Of a stretch of DNA of 64,000 nt, positions 26,558 to 34,883 are shown piece after piece. Each line of letters opens with the position of its first letter. Position 1 is the stretch's first letter. Source of the stretch: an uncultured Coriobacteriaceae bacterium (GTDB lineage Bacteria; Actinomycetota; Coriobacteriia; Coriobacteriales; Atopobiaceae); assembly GCA_902793195.1 (NCBI GenBank), contig CADBCS010000001.1:62001-126000 (forward strand), written 5' to 3'. The notes beneath the pieces are model-generated. The model saw only the letters and a list, made by a program, of their open reading frames with translations. It was not told the origin of the DNA and ran no database searches. The translations under genes and the position numbers were made by a program.

Positions 26558-28159
26558 ATGGCCGATACCATGCGTGGTGTATACACCAACCTTACCGACA
26601 TTCGCAGACGCGTCTTTGCCGAGGTCGCCAAGATCGTGTACGAGACTGCGGAGAACCCCGATTGGACCGACGCCGACTTCGATACCCGCTTTGAGGAGCT
26701 TCCGTATCGCATCGTACCCGGCGACGTGGCCACCTATCGCGAGAGCGTCTTTTTGGAGCGCGCAATCGTGGAGGAGCGCATCCGCCTGGCCATGGGCCTC
26801 GACCAAAAGGGTGTGGACCGTCCCATACGCGTGAGCGAGGGCCTGGAAGACGCAACGGTGGCCGATTCCTACTACAACCCGCCGCTCATCAACGTCATAA
26901 AGTTCGCCTGCAACGCATGCAGGGATAACGAATACGTGGTTACCGACTCCTGCCAGGGATGCCTTGCCCATCCGTGCCGCGAGATCTGTCGCAAGCAGGC
27001 CATCACCTTCCACCACAAGCGTGCCGTCATCGACCAGGAGAAGTGCATCAAGTGCGGCATGTGCGAGCGGACCTGTCCGTATCACGCCATACATCACCAT
27101 GTGCGCCCGTGCGCCGAGGCCTGCGGCATGCATGCCATCAGCTCCGACTCCCATGGCCGCGCCCAGATCGATCACGAGAAGTGCGTGTCGTGCGGGCAAT
27201 GCCTCATCAACTGCCCGTTTGGCGCCATCGCCGACAAGAGCCAGATCGCCCAGGTCATCTTCTCCATCATAGGTGGCGACGAGGTCATCGCCATCGTCGC
27301 ACCGGCATTCGTGGGCCAGTTCGGCGGCAAGGGCAACGTGGACAAGTTGCGCCACGCCTTCCTGCAGCTGGGGTTCGCCGGCGTCGAGGAGGTGGCCATC
27401 GGTGCCGACCTGTGCACGATCGAGGAGGCCGACGACTTCGTGGAGGAGGTCCCGGAGCACATCCCCTTTATGGGCACGTCGTGCTGCCCCGCATGGTCGG
27501 TGATGGCGAAGATGGAGTTCCCCGACCACGCGCACTGCATCTCGATGGCCCTCACGCCCATGGTGCTCACGGCTCGCATGGTTCGCGCCAACCACCCCGA
27601 CGCAAAGATCGTGTTCGTGGGTCCCTGCTCGGCAAAGAAGCTCGAGGCCATGCGTCAATCCGTGCGTTCCGAGGTCGACTTCGTCCTCACGTTCGAAGAG
27701 ATGATGGGCATGATGACCGCCAAGGAGATCAACTACCTCAAGCTCGAGGACAACAAGTCCGACTTTGAGGTTGCCTCCCAGGACGGGCGCGGCTTCGCCG
27801 TCTCCGGCGGCGTCGCGAACGCCGTGGTCAACGTCATCAAGGAGAAGTACCCCGACCGCGAGGTGAAGGTGGCCAACGCAGAGGGACTCGACGAGTGCCG
27901 CAAGATGCTGCGCGACGCCACGCGTGGCAAGTACGACGGGTATCTGCTCGAGGGCATGGCCTGTCCTGGCGGATGCGTTGCCGGACCGGGCACGCTGCAG
28001 GCCATCAACAAGTCCACCGCAGCCGTAAAGCGCTATGCCAAGAAGTCGCCGCACGCGCACGCGATGGACAATGCCTTCCGCTCGCTCATCCACATGCTCG
28101 AGCGCGATGAGGACGGCGTGAAGACCAAGGGCGCTGACGACGCACCAGCCGAGGAATAG
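26558..28159 (+). CDS. [FeFe] hydrogenase, group-B-like catalytic subunit
   Basis: 533 residues. An N-terminal region is followed by Cys-rich iron-sulfur motifs CNACRDN and CQGCLAHPC, then two ferredoxin-type 4Fe-4S motifs (CIKCGMCERTCP near residue 165 and CVSCGQCLINCP near 208). The H-cluster domain carries TSCCPAW, GPCSAKK and EGMACPGGC, supplying the cluster cysteines. The last motif lacks the GGGQP ending of group A enzymes, fitting group B of anaerobic actinobacteria and clostridia. It reduces protons or oxidises hydrogen, probably with ferredoxin. No HydE, HydF or HydG maturase is in the window. A terminator follows. Confidence 0.92.
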   Translation: MADTMRGVYTNLTDIRRRVFAEVAKIVYETAENPDWTDADFDTRFEELPYRIVPGDVATYRESVFLERAIVEERIRLAMGLDQKGVDRPIRVSEGLEDATVADSYYNPPLINVIKFACNACRDNEYVVTDSCQGCLAHPCREICRKQAITFHHKRAVIDQEKCIKCGMCERTCPYHAIHHHVRPCAEACGMHAISSDSHGRAQIDHEKCVSCGQCLINCPFGAIADKSQIAQVIFSIIGGDEVIAIVAPAFVGQFGGKGNVDKLRHAFLQLGFAGVEEVAIGADLCTIEEADDFVEEVPEHIPFMGTSCCPAWSVMAKMEFPDHAHCISMALTPMVLTARMVRANHPDAKIVFVGPCSAKKLEAMRQSVRSEVDFVLTFEEMMGMMTAKEINYLKLEDNKSDFEVASQDGRGFAVSGGVANAVVNVIKEKYPDREVKVANAEGLDECRKMLRDATRGKYDGYLLEGMACPGGCVAGPGTLQAINKSTAAVKRYAKKSPHAHAMDNAFRSLIHMLERDEDGVKTKGADDAPAEE

Positions 28160-28180
28160 CGGCCGGGACACGAAGACGAA

Positions 28181-28211
28181 GCGGGGGCACCACGTGGGCG
28201 CCCCCGCTTTT
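28181..28211 (+). terminator. Terminator after the hydrogenase gene
   Basis: Eight-base stem GCGGGGGC/GCCCCCGC with an 11-base loop, then TTTT. It separates convergent genes. Confidence 0.85.
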
Positions 28212-28240
28212 GCTATGCGGTCCTTTGGTATTGCAGTGAG

Positions 28241-28540
28241 CTACCTGCTGGAGATGGAAGCATAGAAGGTTGCCTGGTCAAAGACCTCTTCGATGGTATG
28301 GCCGTTGACAAAGCGGAGCGAGAGGAACTCACCAACGGTGGGAACAAGGTCGCTGCAATCCACGAAATGATTCTTGTGGTTACGGATGGAAGTGTCCTGC
28401 GCACGCCAATAGCTTTCGTTGGCGTCGGTGATGTAGTACACCTTCGTGCCAACGCGCATGTATACGGAATGATGAACGTGCAGGTACTCTTCCAGCTCGT
28501 CGTAGCTTATCTCGAGCACCTCTGCTGCCTTTTTGCCCAT
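28241..28540 (-). CDS. Small hypothetical protein
   Basis: 99 residues, starting MGKKAAEVLEISYDELEEYL. The ATG at 28540 has AAAGGAG six bases upstream; a longer frame exists but has no ribosome site. The protein is soluble, with a likely helical start and a beta-rich core (VYMRVGTKVYYITDANESYW). I do not recognise the family. It stands 122 bases downstream of the phosphatase gene on the same strand. Confidence 0.65.
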   Translation of the reverse strand: MGKKAAEVLEISYDELEEYLHVHHSVYMRVGTKVYYITDANESYWRAQDTSIRNHKNHFVDCSDLVPTVGEFLSLRFVNGHTIEEVFDQATFYASISSR

Positions 28541-28662
28541 GGCTGCTCCTTTCGTTCGAGGACAAACCTTCACACAACATCTTAGCGCAAGCACCCTGCT
28601 GTTTTCCTCAGGTCTTGATTTGTTAGGCAAGCGTGGATTTGCGGGCATGCTAGCGCAGGGTA

Positions 28663-29316
28663 TCAGCGCAGCAGCGCCTCCAGCTCGTCCGCCGTATGGG
28701 CGATCTTGCTCGCGCCTTGGCTTCGCAGGAAATCCTCTTCCCTAAACCCCCACGTAACGATGACGCAGGGCATGCCGGCGTTGCTCGCCGTGAGCAGGTC
28801 GACCTCCGAGTCGCCCACGTACACGCTCTTGGCTGGTTCGGCGCCCACTGCGTCGAGGCAGGTGAGCACGGTGTCGGGCCACGGCTTGCGTCGGATGCCG
28901 TCGCGCTCCCGCTCGCCGCACACCCAGCTAAAGAGCCCGGGGAAGAAGTGCTCCACCAGTGGCTGTACCGCATAGTCGCCCTTGTTGGACACCACGCAGC
29001 AGGGGACGCCGTCTGCGCGAAGGTGCTCGACCACTTGGGTGACGCCGGGATAGGGCCTGGTCTGGTCGAGATGATGCTTGCTGTAGTAGGCGTCGAACAC
29101 CGCGTGCACCTCGTCGACGAGCTCGTCGTTGGAGCCTTCGGGAACGGCCAGCCGAATGAGGTTGCGAATGCCGTTTCCCACATACGAGCGCACCTCCGCG
29201 GTGGTGCGTCGGGGGAGCCCAAACTGGTCGAGGGCATGGTTCGTGGCGACGGCGAGGTCGTCGATCGTGTTGAGCAGGGTGCCGTCCAGATCGAACACCA
29301 CGGATTGATTGCGCAT
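28663..29316 (-). CDS. HAD hydrolase, phosphoglycolate phosphatase-like
   Basis: 217 residues with all four HAD motifs: VVFDLDGTLLNT with the nucleophile Asp, CVVSNKGD, the lysine in RRKPWPDTVL and VYVGDSEVDLLTASNAGM. The helical cap between motifs 1 and 2 is of the Gph/PGP type, so it probably dephosphorylates 2-phosphoglycolate or a similar small phosphate ester. Substrate is not certain from sequence. It is divergent from the CapA-like gene. Confidence 0.85.
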   Translation of the reverse strand: MRNQSVVFDLDGTLLNTIDDLAVATNHALDQFGLPRRTTAEVRSYVGNGIRNLIRLAVPEGSNDELVDEVHAVFDAYYSKHHLDQTRPYPGVTQVVEHLRADGVPCCVVSNKGDYAVQPLVEHFFPGLFSWVCGERERDGIRRKPWPDTVLTCLDAVGAEPAKSVYVGDSEVDLLTASNAGMPCVIVTWGFREEDFLRSQGASKIAHTADELEALLR

Positions 29317-29410
29317 ATTCCTCCTTTAATCGTCGCTTTGTCTTCGCTTTTTTGCGCATTTCATCGTATCATGGTATGGGTGTGCAAACTATGCGCGGGA
29401 AAGGAAGCGC

Positions 29411-30739
29411 ATGAGTGATATGGACAACAGGCAGTCGGGCAACGGCAAGCCGCAACGCGTCTTCTCAAACTACTACTCACGTGAACGTGGCGTCGCTACG
29501 TACCGCAAGCGGCGTCGGGTGAACTTCATCACCCGCGTGGCGGTGGGAGTGGTTCTGGTGCTCATCGTGGGTGGTGCGGCAATACTGTTCGGTCGTCAGT
29601 TCGTGTACATGCTGACGAGCTCCGCGGGGTCCGCAACGAACGCGGAGACCAAGGCCGAGAGCCACGCGACCGCTCAGATCACCACGGTGCAACCGGCTGA
29701 GGTGTCGTTTGCGATTGCGGGCGACATCGTCGCAAACAGCGGTGTGGTGGATAGCGGACGCAGGACGGACGGCAACGCCTACAACTTCGTCCATCTGTTC
29801 TCCAACATAAAGGATGCGGTCACGACGCATGACCTCTGCATGGTGTTCCAGGAGACGGGGATGTACGGGGACGAGTATGGCTTTGGCGGCACCAGCCAGC
29901 TCAACGCACCACAGGACCTCGGAAGGGCCGAGGTGGCGGCCGGCTTCAATGTGGCGCTGCACGCAACCGACCACGCGCTCGACATGGGACCCGATGGCCT
30001 GCACAACGAGTTGGCGTGGTGGCACAACGAGCAACCAGACGTCGCGGTGCTCGGCGTCGCCGAGCCCGACCCGGTTGAGAACCCGGGATTTTCCAATTAC
30101 GTGGACGACGTGTATGTGTACGAGCGCGGTGACTTTAAGGTCGCGGTGCTCAACCACACACAGGGCATCAACGAGAGTGACGAGGCCATTGTGTCACCGC
30201 TCACCGAGGCAAAGGTGCGCGAGGACGTGGACAAGGCCAAGGAGCTCGGTGCGCAGATGATCGTTGCCTGCCCACACTGGGGCGAGGAGAACTCCTCTCA
30301 GGTGAGCGACGAGCAGCGCGAGTTCGCAAAGCTCTACGCGAGCTTTGGCGTGGATGTTGTCGTGGGTTCCGGACCCCGCGTGTTGCAGGAGGTCGAGGTG
30401 CTCGACGGCGAGCAGGGCCACAAGACGCTGTGCTACTACTCTCTGGGTTGTCTGGTCTCGTCCCTCAACGCCAACAACCTGCTCGGTGGCATCGCCGAGT
30501 TCAAGCTCGAGCGTAGCGACCAGGGCGAGTTCACGGTTGCGGATGCCGTTCTAAAGCCTGTGGTCACCCACCGTGCCTCCGGCGAGGACTTCGCGGCGTA
30601 CCTGCTGAGCGAATACACGCCCGAGCTTGCCCAGAAGAGTTGGGACAACCTTACTCCCGATTACCTTGGGGAGCAGTGCGAGGAGGTTTTGGGCACGGGC
30701 TACGACGCGGATGCCGGTGAGTACAAAATCAGCATCTAG
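29411..30739 (+). CDS. CapA-family protein with degenerate metal-binding site
   Basis: 442 residues: about 40 basic cytoplasmic residues, one transmembrane helix (about 44-66), then a CapA (poly-gamma-glutamate synthesis, calcineurin-like) domain. Compared with the intact paralogue at 36492-38285, the motif NQET is FQET, TNHAMD is TDHALD, and GNHPHVMEP is GSGPRVLQE, so both histidines of the last motif are gone. PHWGEE and the first AGD remain. Metal catalysis is therefore doubtful. It may be a structural or regulatory relative of the functional enzyme. The ATG follows GGAAAGG. Confidence 0.85.
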   Translation: MSDMDNRQSGNGKPQRVFSNYYSRERGVATYRKRRRVNFITRVAVGVVLVLIVGGAAILFGRQFVYMLTSSAGSATNAETKAESHATAQITTVQPAEVSFAIAGDIVANSGVVDSGRRTDGNAYNFVHLFSNIKDAVTTHDLCMVFQETGMYGDEYGFGGTSQLNAPQDLGRAEVAAGFNVALHATDHALDMGPDGLHNELAWWHNEQPDVAVLGVAEPDPVENPGFSNYVDDVYVYERGDFKVAVLNHTQGINESDEAIVSPLTEAKVREDVDKAKELGAQMIVACPHWGEENSSQVSDEQREFAKLYASFGVDVVVGSGPRVLQEVEVLDGEQGHKTLCYYSLGCLVSSLNANNLLGGIAEFKLERSDQGEFTVADAVLKPVVTHRASGEDFAAYLLSEYTPELAQKSWDNLTPDYLGEQCEEVLGTGYDADAGEYKISI

Positions 30740-30763
30740 CCGCTCTCCTTATTTCGAAAGGTA

Positions 30764-30799
30764 GCCCCCCGACAAGACTGGTCTTTGTCGGGGGGCCTT
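30764..30799 (+). terminator. Terminator between convergent genes
   Basis: Perfect 12-base stem GCCCCCCGACAA (30764-30775) with complement 30785-30796, followed by CTTTG. The T-run is short, but placement just after the CapA-like stop supports termination. Confidence 0.8.
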
Positions 30800-30834
30800 T
30801 GCGTGTCGAGCCCTTGGCTGTCGTGGGGTTTGGG

Positions 30835-32811
30835 CTATTCTTCGTGTTCCTCGCCCTCGTCTTCCTGCGACTCCTCGTCGTGTTGCTCCTCGCCCTGGTT
30901 CTCCTCGTCGCCCTTTGAGTTCTCGTCCGTCGAGTCGTTGCCTTTCTCTTCCTGCTTCTCCTCGGGCTTCTCCTCTTCCTTCTTCTTGACGAGGTCCTGC
31001 AACTTGATGTCCGGATTGTCCTTGACGCCAATCACGACGACGTTGTCCTTTTGGATGTTGTCGGCGCTTACGGCTGCCTGCGTCTTGTTGGAGGCGATTA
31101 TCCGTACCACGGCCTTGGTCACGATGCCGCGCGTCTCATCCACCAGGATGTTGATGCAGGAGTTTCCGTCCTCGTCGGTGTAGAGCGCGTCGAGTGGTAC
31201 GAGGAGCGAGTCGGGGATGCTCTTGAGAACGACCGAGGCGTCCACCTTGGCCTCGTTCACGTTGGCTATGCGCTCGTCGGGGTCCTCGATCTCGATGATG
31301 GCCACCGAGCCCTCGTCGCGGTCCTCGATAGATGAGATGGTGGAGGACTGGGGGTCGACGTCGGGGATGTCGGGGAACACCAGACGCACATCCATGCCTT
31401 CGTGCACCCCCTCGCGACTCTCCTCGGGAATCTCCATCTCGATGCGCAGGTGCGACTTGTCGGTGACGGTGCAGAGCATCTGGCCGTTGGTGAGGCTCTT
31501 TCCCTCCTTGAGGTCCTCGGCCAGTCCCTCCACCACGCCCGACATGGGAGCGTGGATGGTGAGCTTCTGTTCCTGCTCGTGAGCCAGGTCGTAGGTTTCC
31601 TGCACCGCCTGCAGGGTGTTCTCGGAGTCCTTAACGCGGTTCTCGGCCTCTGTTACGTTGTTCTTCGCCTGCTCGAGCACTGCCTCGGCCGCAGCGAGCG
31701 CTGCCTTCGCGGCGGCGCTGCTGGTGGTGCCGGTGGTCGCGGTTGGGTCGGTGCCGGTGGTGCCGGCATTTGCGTTCTGCTTGAGGGTCTCGACCTCCTT
31801 CTCCTCGTTGGCGAGGACTTGGTTTGCCTGGTCGAGTGCGGCAACGCGGGCATCGGTGTCGGCCTGTGCCTTGTCGAGAGCGTCCTGGGCACGTTGCAGG
31901 GAGTCGCTCACGGTGGTGCTCTCCATGCGCAGGATCTCCTGGCCTTCGTCCACATGGTCGCCATTGGTCACGGACACCGAGGCTATGGACCCCGAGATCT
32001 CGGTCGAGATCTCCTGCTGCTCGAGGGGGTCGGTGTGGCAGGACACCGTGAGGCCGTCCACGAACTCGCCCAGCACTATCTTGGCCGTATCGTATTGGGT
32101 GACGGCCTCGGTCTTGCGTGAGCCGATGGCCTGCCAAAGGAACCAACCGGCCGCACCCGACAGCACGAGGATGACTACCGTGATGATGGCCACGCGAACC
32201 CTTGCCTGGCGCCTCTTGGTTTGACGGATGTCCTCTTGGGCCTGCTGCGAGGAGAGGTAGGGCGTGGCCTCACCGGCATAGTACTCGCGGTCCTTATTCA
32301 CGGCGGCGACCTTGCGCCGCGAGAGGAAGGACCGCTTGGGCTTGACCATGGGCTCGGGAGCGTCCTTGGCGCTGATGGTGGGCAGGAGCGGGTCGGCCTC
32401 GACGCCGTGCTCTATGGGGTCGTTGGTCACCACAAGGGGAGAGTCGTCTGGCTTCTCCTCCTCCGCAAACGGCTCGAGCATGTTCTGACGCTCGAGGCCA
32501 AAGCCGAGCTCGGGAGAGGCGATGGTCTCGTCACTCGACAGGCCGGGCATCTCGTCCTGGCCCATCATGCGGGTAGCGCCGGGATCTGCGTCCTGGGACA
32601 TCAGGCGCGTGGCGCCCGGGTCTGCGTCCTGCGACATCAGTCGGGTCGCACCCGGGTCCGCATCCTGCCCGAGAAGGCGCGTGGCACCCGGGTCTTCGTT
32701 TGACAAGAGCATGCGCGTCTCGTCCGGGTCGCTTTGCGAACTCATGAGCCGTGTGGCCAGGAGGTCGTCATCTGGCGTGGTCTGCGGCACTTGTTTCGAT
32801 TCGTTGGTCAT
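30835..32811 (-). CDS. HlyD-like membrane-fusion/efflux adaptor with repeat-rich N terminus
   Basis: 658 residues from the ATG at 32811, which follows GAGGAAA. The cytoplasmic head (residues 1-205) carries 11-residue repeats of the type QDADPGATRLM (residues about 28-88). One transmembrane helix (about 206-229) is followed by an HlyD/RND-adaptor body: a lipoyl-like half with GDHVDEGQEILRME, a long coiled coil (about 300-400), the second half with HAPMSGVVEGLAEDLKEGKSL, and a beta-barrel region. The tail is a ~50-residue acidic stretch rich in Glu. Such adaptors normally pair with MacB-type ABC transporters, but none is adjacent. The protein's partner and cargo are unknown. Confidence 0.82.
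   Translation of the reverse strand: MTNESKQVPQTTPDDDLLATRLMSSQSDPDETRMLLSNEDPGATRLLGQDADPGATRLMSQDADPGATRLMSQDADPGATRMMGQDEMPGLSSDETIASPELGFGLERQNMLEPFAEEEKPDDSPLVVTNDPIEHGVEADPLLPTISAKDAPEPMVKPKRSFLSRRKVAAVNKDREYYAGEATPYLSSQQAQEDIRQTKRRQARVRVAIITVVILVLSGAAGWFLWQAIGSRKTEAVTQYDTAKIVLGEFVDGLTVSCHTDPLEQQEISTEISGSIASVSVTNGDHVDEGQEILRMESTTVSDSLQRAQDALDKAQADTDARVAALDQANQVLANEEKEVETLKQNANAGTTGTDPTATTGTTSSAAAKAALAAAEAVLEQAKNNVTEAENRVKDSENTLQAVQETYDLAHEQEQKLTIHAPMSGVVEGLAEDLKEGKSLTNGQMLCTVTDKSHLRIEMEIPEESREGVHEGMDVRLVFPDIPDVDPQSSTISSIEDRDEGSVAIIEIEDPDERIANVNEAKVDASVVLKSIPDSLLVPLDALYTDEDGNSCINILVDETRGIVTKAVVRIIASNKTQAAVSADNIQKDNVVVIGVKDNPDIKLQDLVKKKEEEKPEEKQEEKGNDSTDENSKGDEENQGEEQHDEESQEDEGEEHEE
32553..32730 (-). 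repeat. 33-base coding tandem repeats (DPGATR units)
   Basis: Within the HlyD-like gene, 33-base units encode four DPGATR cores plus one DPDETR variant. Every unit keeps a Thr-Arg pair at the same place. They stay in frame and vary at third positions, so they are selected protein repeats, not a CRISPR array. Confidence 0.85.
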
Positions 32812-33001
32812 GGCATTTCCTCGGTGTTGGTACGTAGTTGGTAGAAGGATACCGCAAACGATTGTGGTTTGTCGGGCAGTTGCGAACTTGTCCGTAGTAC
32901 AATGCAGTCCTTGTGCGACGCGACGCCGTCTACGTTGCGTTGCCGTCTGCTGGGCAAGCCGTCCGTACCGACACGGGACGACAAGAGACGAGAGGAAGAA
33001 C

Positions 33002-34771
33002 ATGAGCACGTTTTCCATGCACACCCACACGTGTGACGAACTGCGCACGAGCGACATTGGTGCCGAGGTGACGCTCACCGGTTGGGTGTGGCACCGTCGC
33101 GACCATGGCGGCCTCATCTTTATTGACCTGCGCGATCGCGAGGGCGTGACGCAGATTTCCTTCGACCCCGACAACTCGGGCGGAACGGCGTTCCACACCG
33201 CCGAGACCGTCCGTTCCGAGTGGCCCATCAAGGTCACCGGTACCGTGCGCAAGCGTCCCGAGGGGATGGAGAACGCCAAGCTCGCCACCGGTAACATAGA
33301 GGTGCTCGTCTCGAGCATCGAGGTTCTCAACACGAGCCGCACGCCCGCGTTCCAGATCGAGGACCACGTGGACGTGTCGGAGGACGTGCGCCTGCGCTAT
33401 CGTTACCTGGACCTGCGCCGTCCCTCCATGATGTCGCGCATGCGCCTGCGCTCCGACTTTACCTTTGCCATTCGCGAGGCGCTGCATCGTCGTGCCTTCA
33501 TGGAGGTCGAGACGCCCGCGCTGTTCAAGTCCACGCCCGAGGGCGCCCGCGACTTCATCGTTCCGAGTCGCCTGCAGCCCGGCAACTTCTACGCGTTGCC
33601 GCAGAGCCCGCAGCTCCTCAAGCAGCTCCTCATGGTGTCTGGCGTGGAGCGCTACTATCAGGTAGCCAAGTGCTTCCGCGACGAGGACCTCCGCGCCGAC
33701 CGCCAGCCCGAGTTCACCCAAGTGGACGTGGAGATGAGCTTTGCGAACCAGGACGACGTGATGGGGGCGCTCGAGGAGGTCCTGCACGACGCGTTTGCCG
33801 CGGTGGGCGTGGACATGCCCCTGCCACTGCGCCGCATCCCGTTTGTCGACGCCATGAACACCTACGGCACCGACAAGCCGGACACGCGCTTCGACATGCG
33901 CCTGCATGACGTGACGGACATCTTTGCCAACTCGAAGTTCAAGATCTTCGCCACGGCCGCCAACACCGAGGGTCAGGTCGTCAAGTGCATCAACGCCAAG
34001 GGTGCCGGCACGTGGGCCCGTAGCCAGATCGACAAGCTCGCCAACGTCGCGGCCACCTTCGGCGCCAAGGGCCTTGCCTGGATCGCCTTCCGCGAGGACG
34101 GCTCCGTCAACAGCCCCATCGTCAAGTTCTTCTCGGACGAGGAGATGGAGGCGCTGCGCGCCGAGTGCGAGGTGGAGCCTGGCGACCTGGTGATGTTCGC
34201 CGCCGGTCCCTGGCAGCTCTCGTGCGAGATCTTGGGCGGCATGCGCAACCACATGGCGCACGCCATGGAGCTTCCGCTCGAGGGACACGACTTCCTGTGG
34301 GTCGTGGACTTCCCGCTCGTGCACTGGGACGAGGACCGAAAGGCCTATGCCGCAGAGCACCAGCCGTTTACGCAGCCGTTCGAGGAGGACATCGATCGCC
34401 TCGAGTCGGACCCGCTGTCGGTGGGTTCGCACACGTACGACTTTGTGATGGATGGATACGAGGCCGGTGGCGGTGGCATGCGCGTGCACAACGCCGAGCT
34501 TCAGCTGCGCATCCTCAAGCTTCTGGGCTTTACCGAGGAGCGTGCGCGCGAGCAGTTTGGCTTCCTGCTCGACGCCCTCGAGTACGGCGCTCCTCCCATG
34601 GGCGGCTTCGCGCTGGGTTTGGACCGCGTGTGCATGCTGCTCGCGGGCTGCGACTCCATTCGAGAGGTCATGGCGTTCCCCAAGACCAGCAACGGCAACG
34701 ACCTGATGAGCGACGCACCGTCTGCGGTTTCGGGTCGTCAGCTCAAGGAAGTAAGCCTGCGCCTGCTGTAG
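33002..34771 (+). CDS. aspS: Aspartyl-tRNA synthetase, bacterial type
   Basis: A 589-residue class-II synthetase. The N-terminal OB-fold anticodon domain includes VTLTGWVWHRRDHGGLIFID, and motif 2 is KCFRDEDLRADRQPEFTQ. The bacterial-type GAD insertion lies in the middle, and motif 3 is GGFALGLDRVCMLL near the end. It attaches aspartate to tRNA-Asp, or to tRNA-Asn in an indirect pathway if the enzyme is non-discriminating. The ATG at 33002 follows GAGAGGAAG. hisS lies 7 kb upstream rather than directly adjacent as in many bacteria. Confidence 0.96.
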   Translation: MSTFSMHTHTCDELRTSDIGAEVTLTGWVWHRRDHGGLIFIDLRDREGVTQISFDPDNSGGTAFHTAETVRSEWPIKVTGTVRKRPEGMENAKLATGNIEVLVSSIEVLNTSRTPAFQIEDHVDVSEDVRLRYRYLDLRRPSMMSRMRLRSDFTFAIREALHRRAFMEVETPALFKSTPEGARDFIVPSRLQPGNFYALPQSPQLLKQLLMVSGVERYYQVAKCFRDEDLRADRQPEFTQVDVEMSFANQDDVMGALEEVLHDAFAAVGVDMPLPLRRIPFVDAMNTYGTDKPDTRFDMRLHDVTDIFANSKFKIFATAANTEGQVVKCINAKGAGTWARSQIDKLANVAATFGAKGLAWIAFREDGSVNSPIVKFFSDEEMEALRAECEVEPGDLVMFAAGPWQLSCEILGGMRNHMAHAMELPLEGHDFLWVVDFPLVHWDEDRKAYAAEHQPFTQPFEEDIDRLESDPLSVGSHTYDFVMDGYEAGGGGMRVHNAELQLRILKLLGFTEERAREQFGFLLDALEYGAPPMGGFALGLDRVCMLLAGCDSIREVMAFPKTSNGNDLMSDAPSAVSGRQLKEVSLRLL

Positions 34772-34782
34772 CTCGCGACAAA

Positions 34783-34857
34783 TGGGAAAAGGGGCCAGAC
34801 CCCTTTTCCCACCTTGACGTAAAATGAGAGAAGGGGTCTGGCCCCTTTTCTCATTTT
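34783..34857. repeat. Two AAAAGGGG/CCCCTTTT palindromes after aspS
   Basis: First: 12-base perfect arms 34783-34794/34800-34811 with centre CCAGA. Second: 16-base arms 34821-34836/34842-34857 with one mismatch and centre TCTGG, the complement of the first centre. The two therefore look like opposite orientations of one element. Confidence 0.87.
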
Positions 34858-34883
34858 CCTCTGTGATGTGTGGGAAGTCTATG

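Noticed and set aside
32553..32730. Regular 33-base repeats that might be read as a CRISPR array
   Set aside because: There are no unique spacers; the units are in-frame coding repeats of the HlyD-like protein and no cas gene is near.
32522..33001. A 160-codon N-terminal extension of aspS
   Set aside because: It overlaps the divergent HlyD-like gene and its repeats; the ATG at 33002 has a good ribosome site and gives the normal AspRS start.
34824..34883. An upstream ATG for the second flippase
   Set aside because: It lies within a palindrome and has no ribosome site; ATG codons at 34881 and 34884 do.
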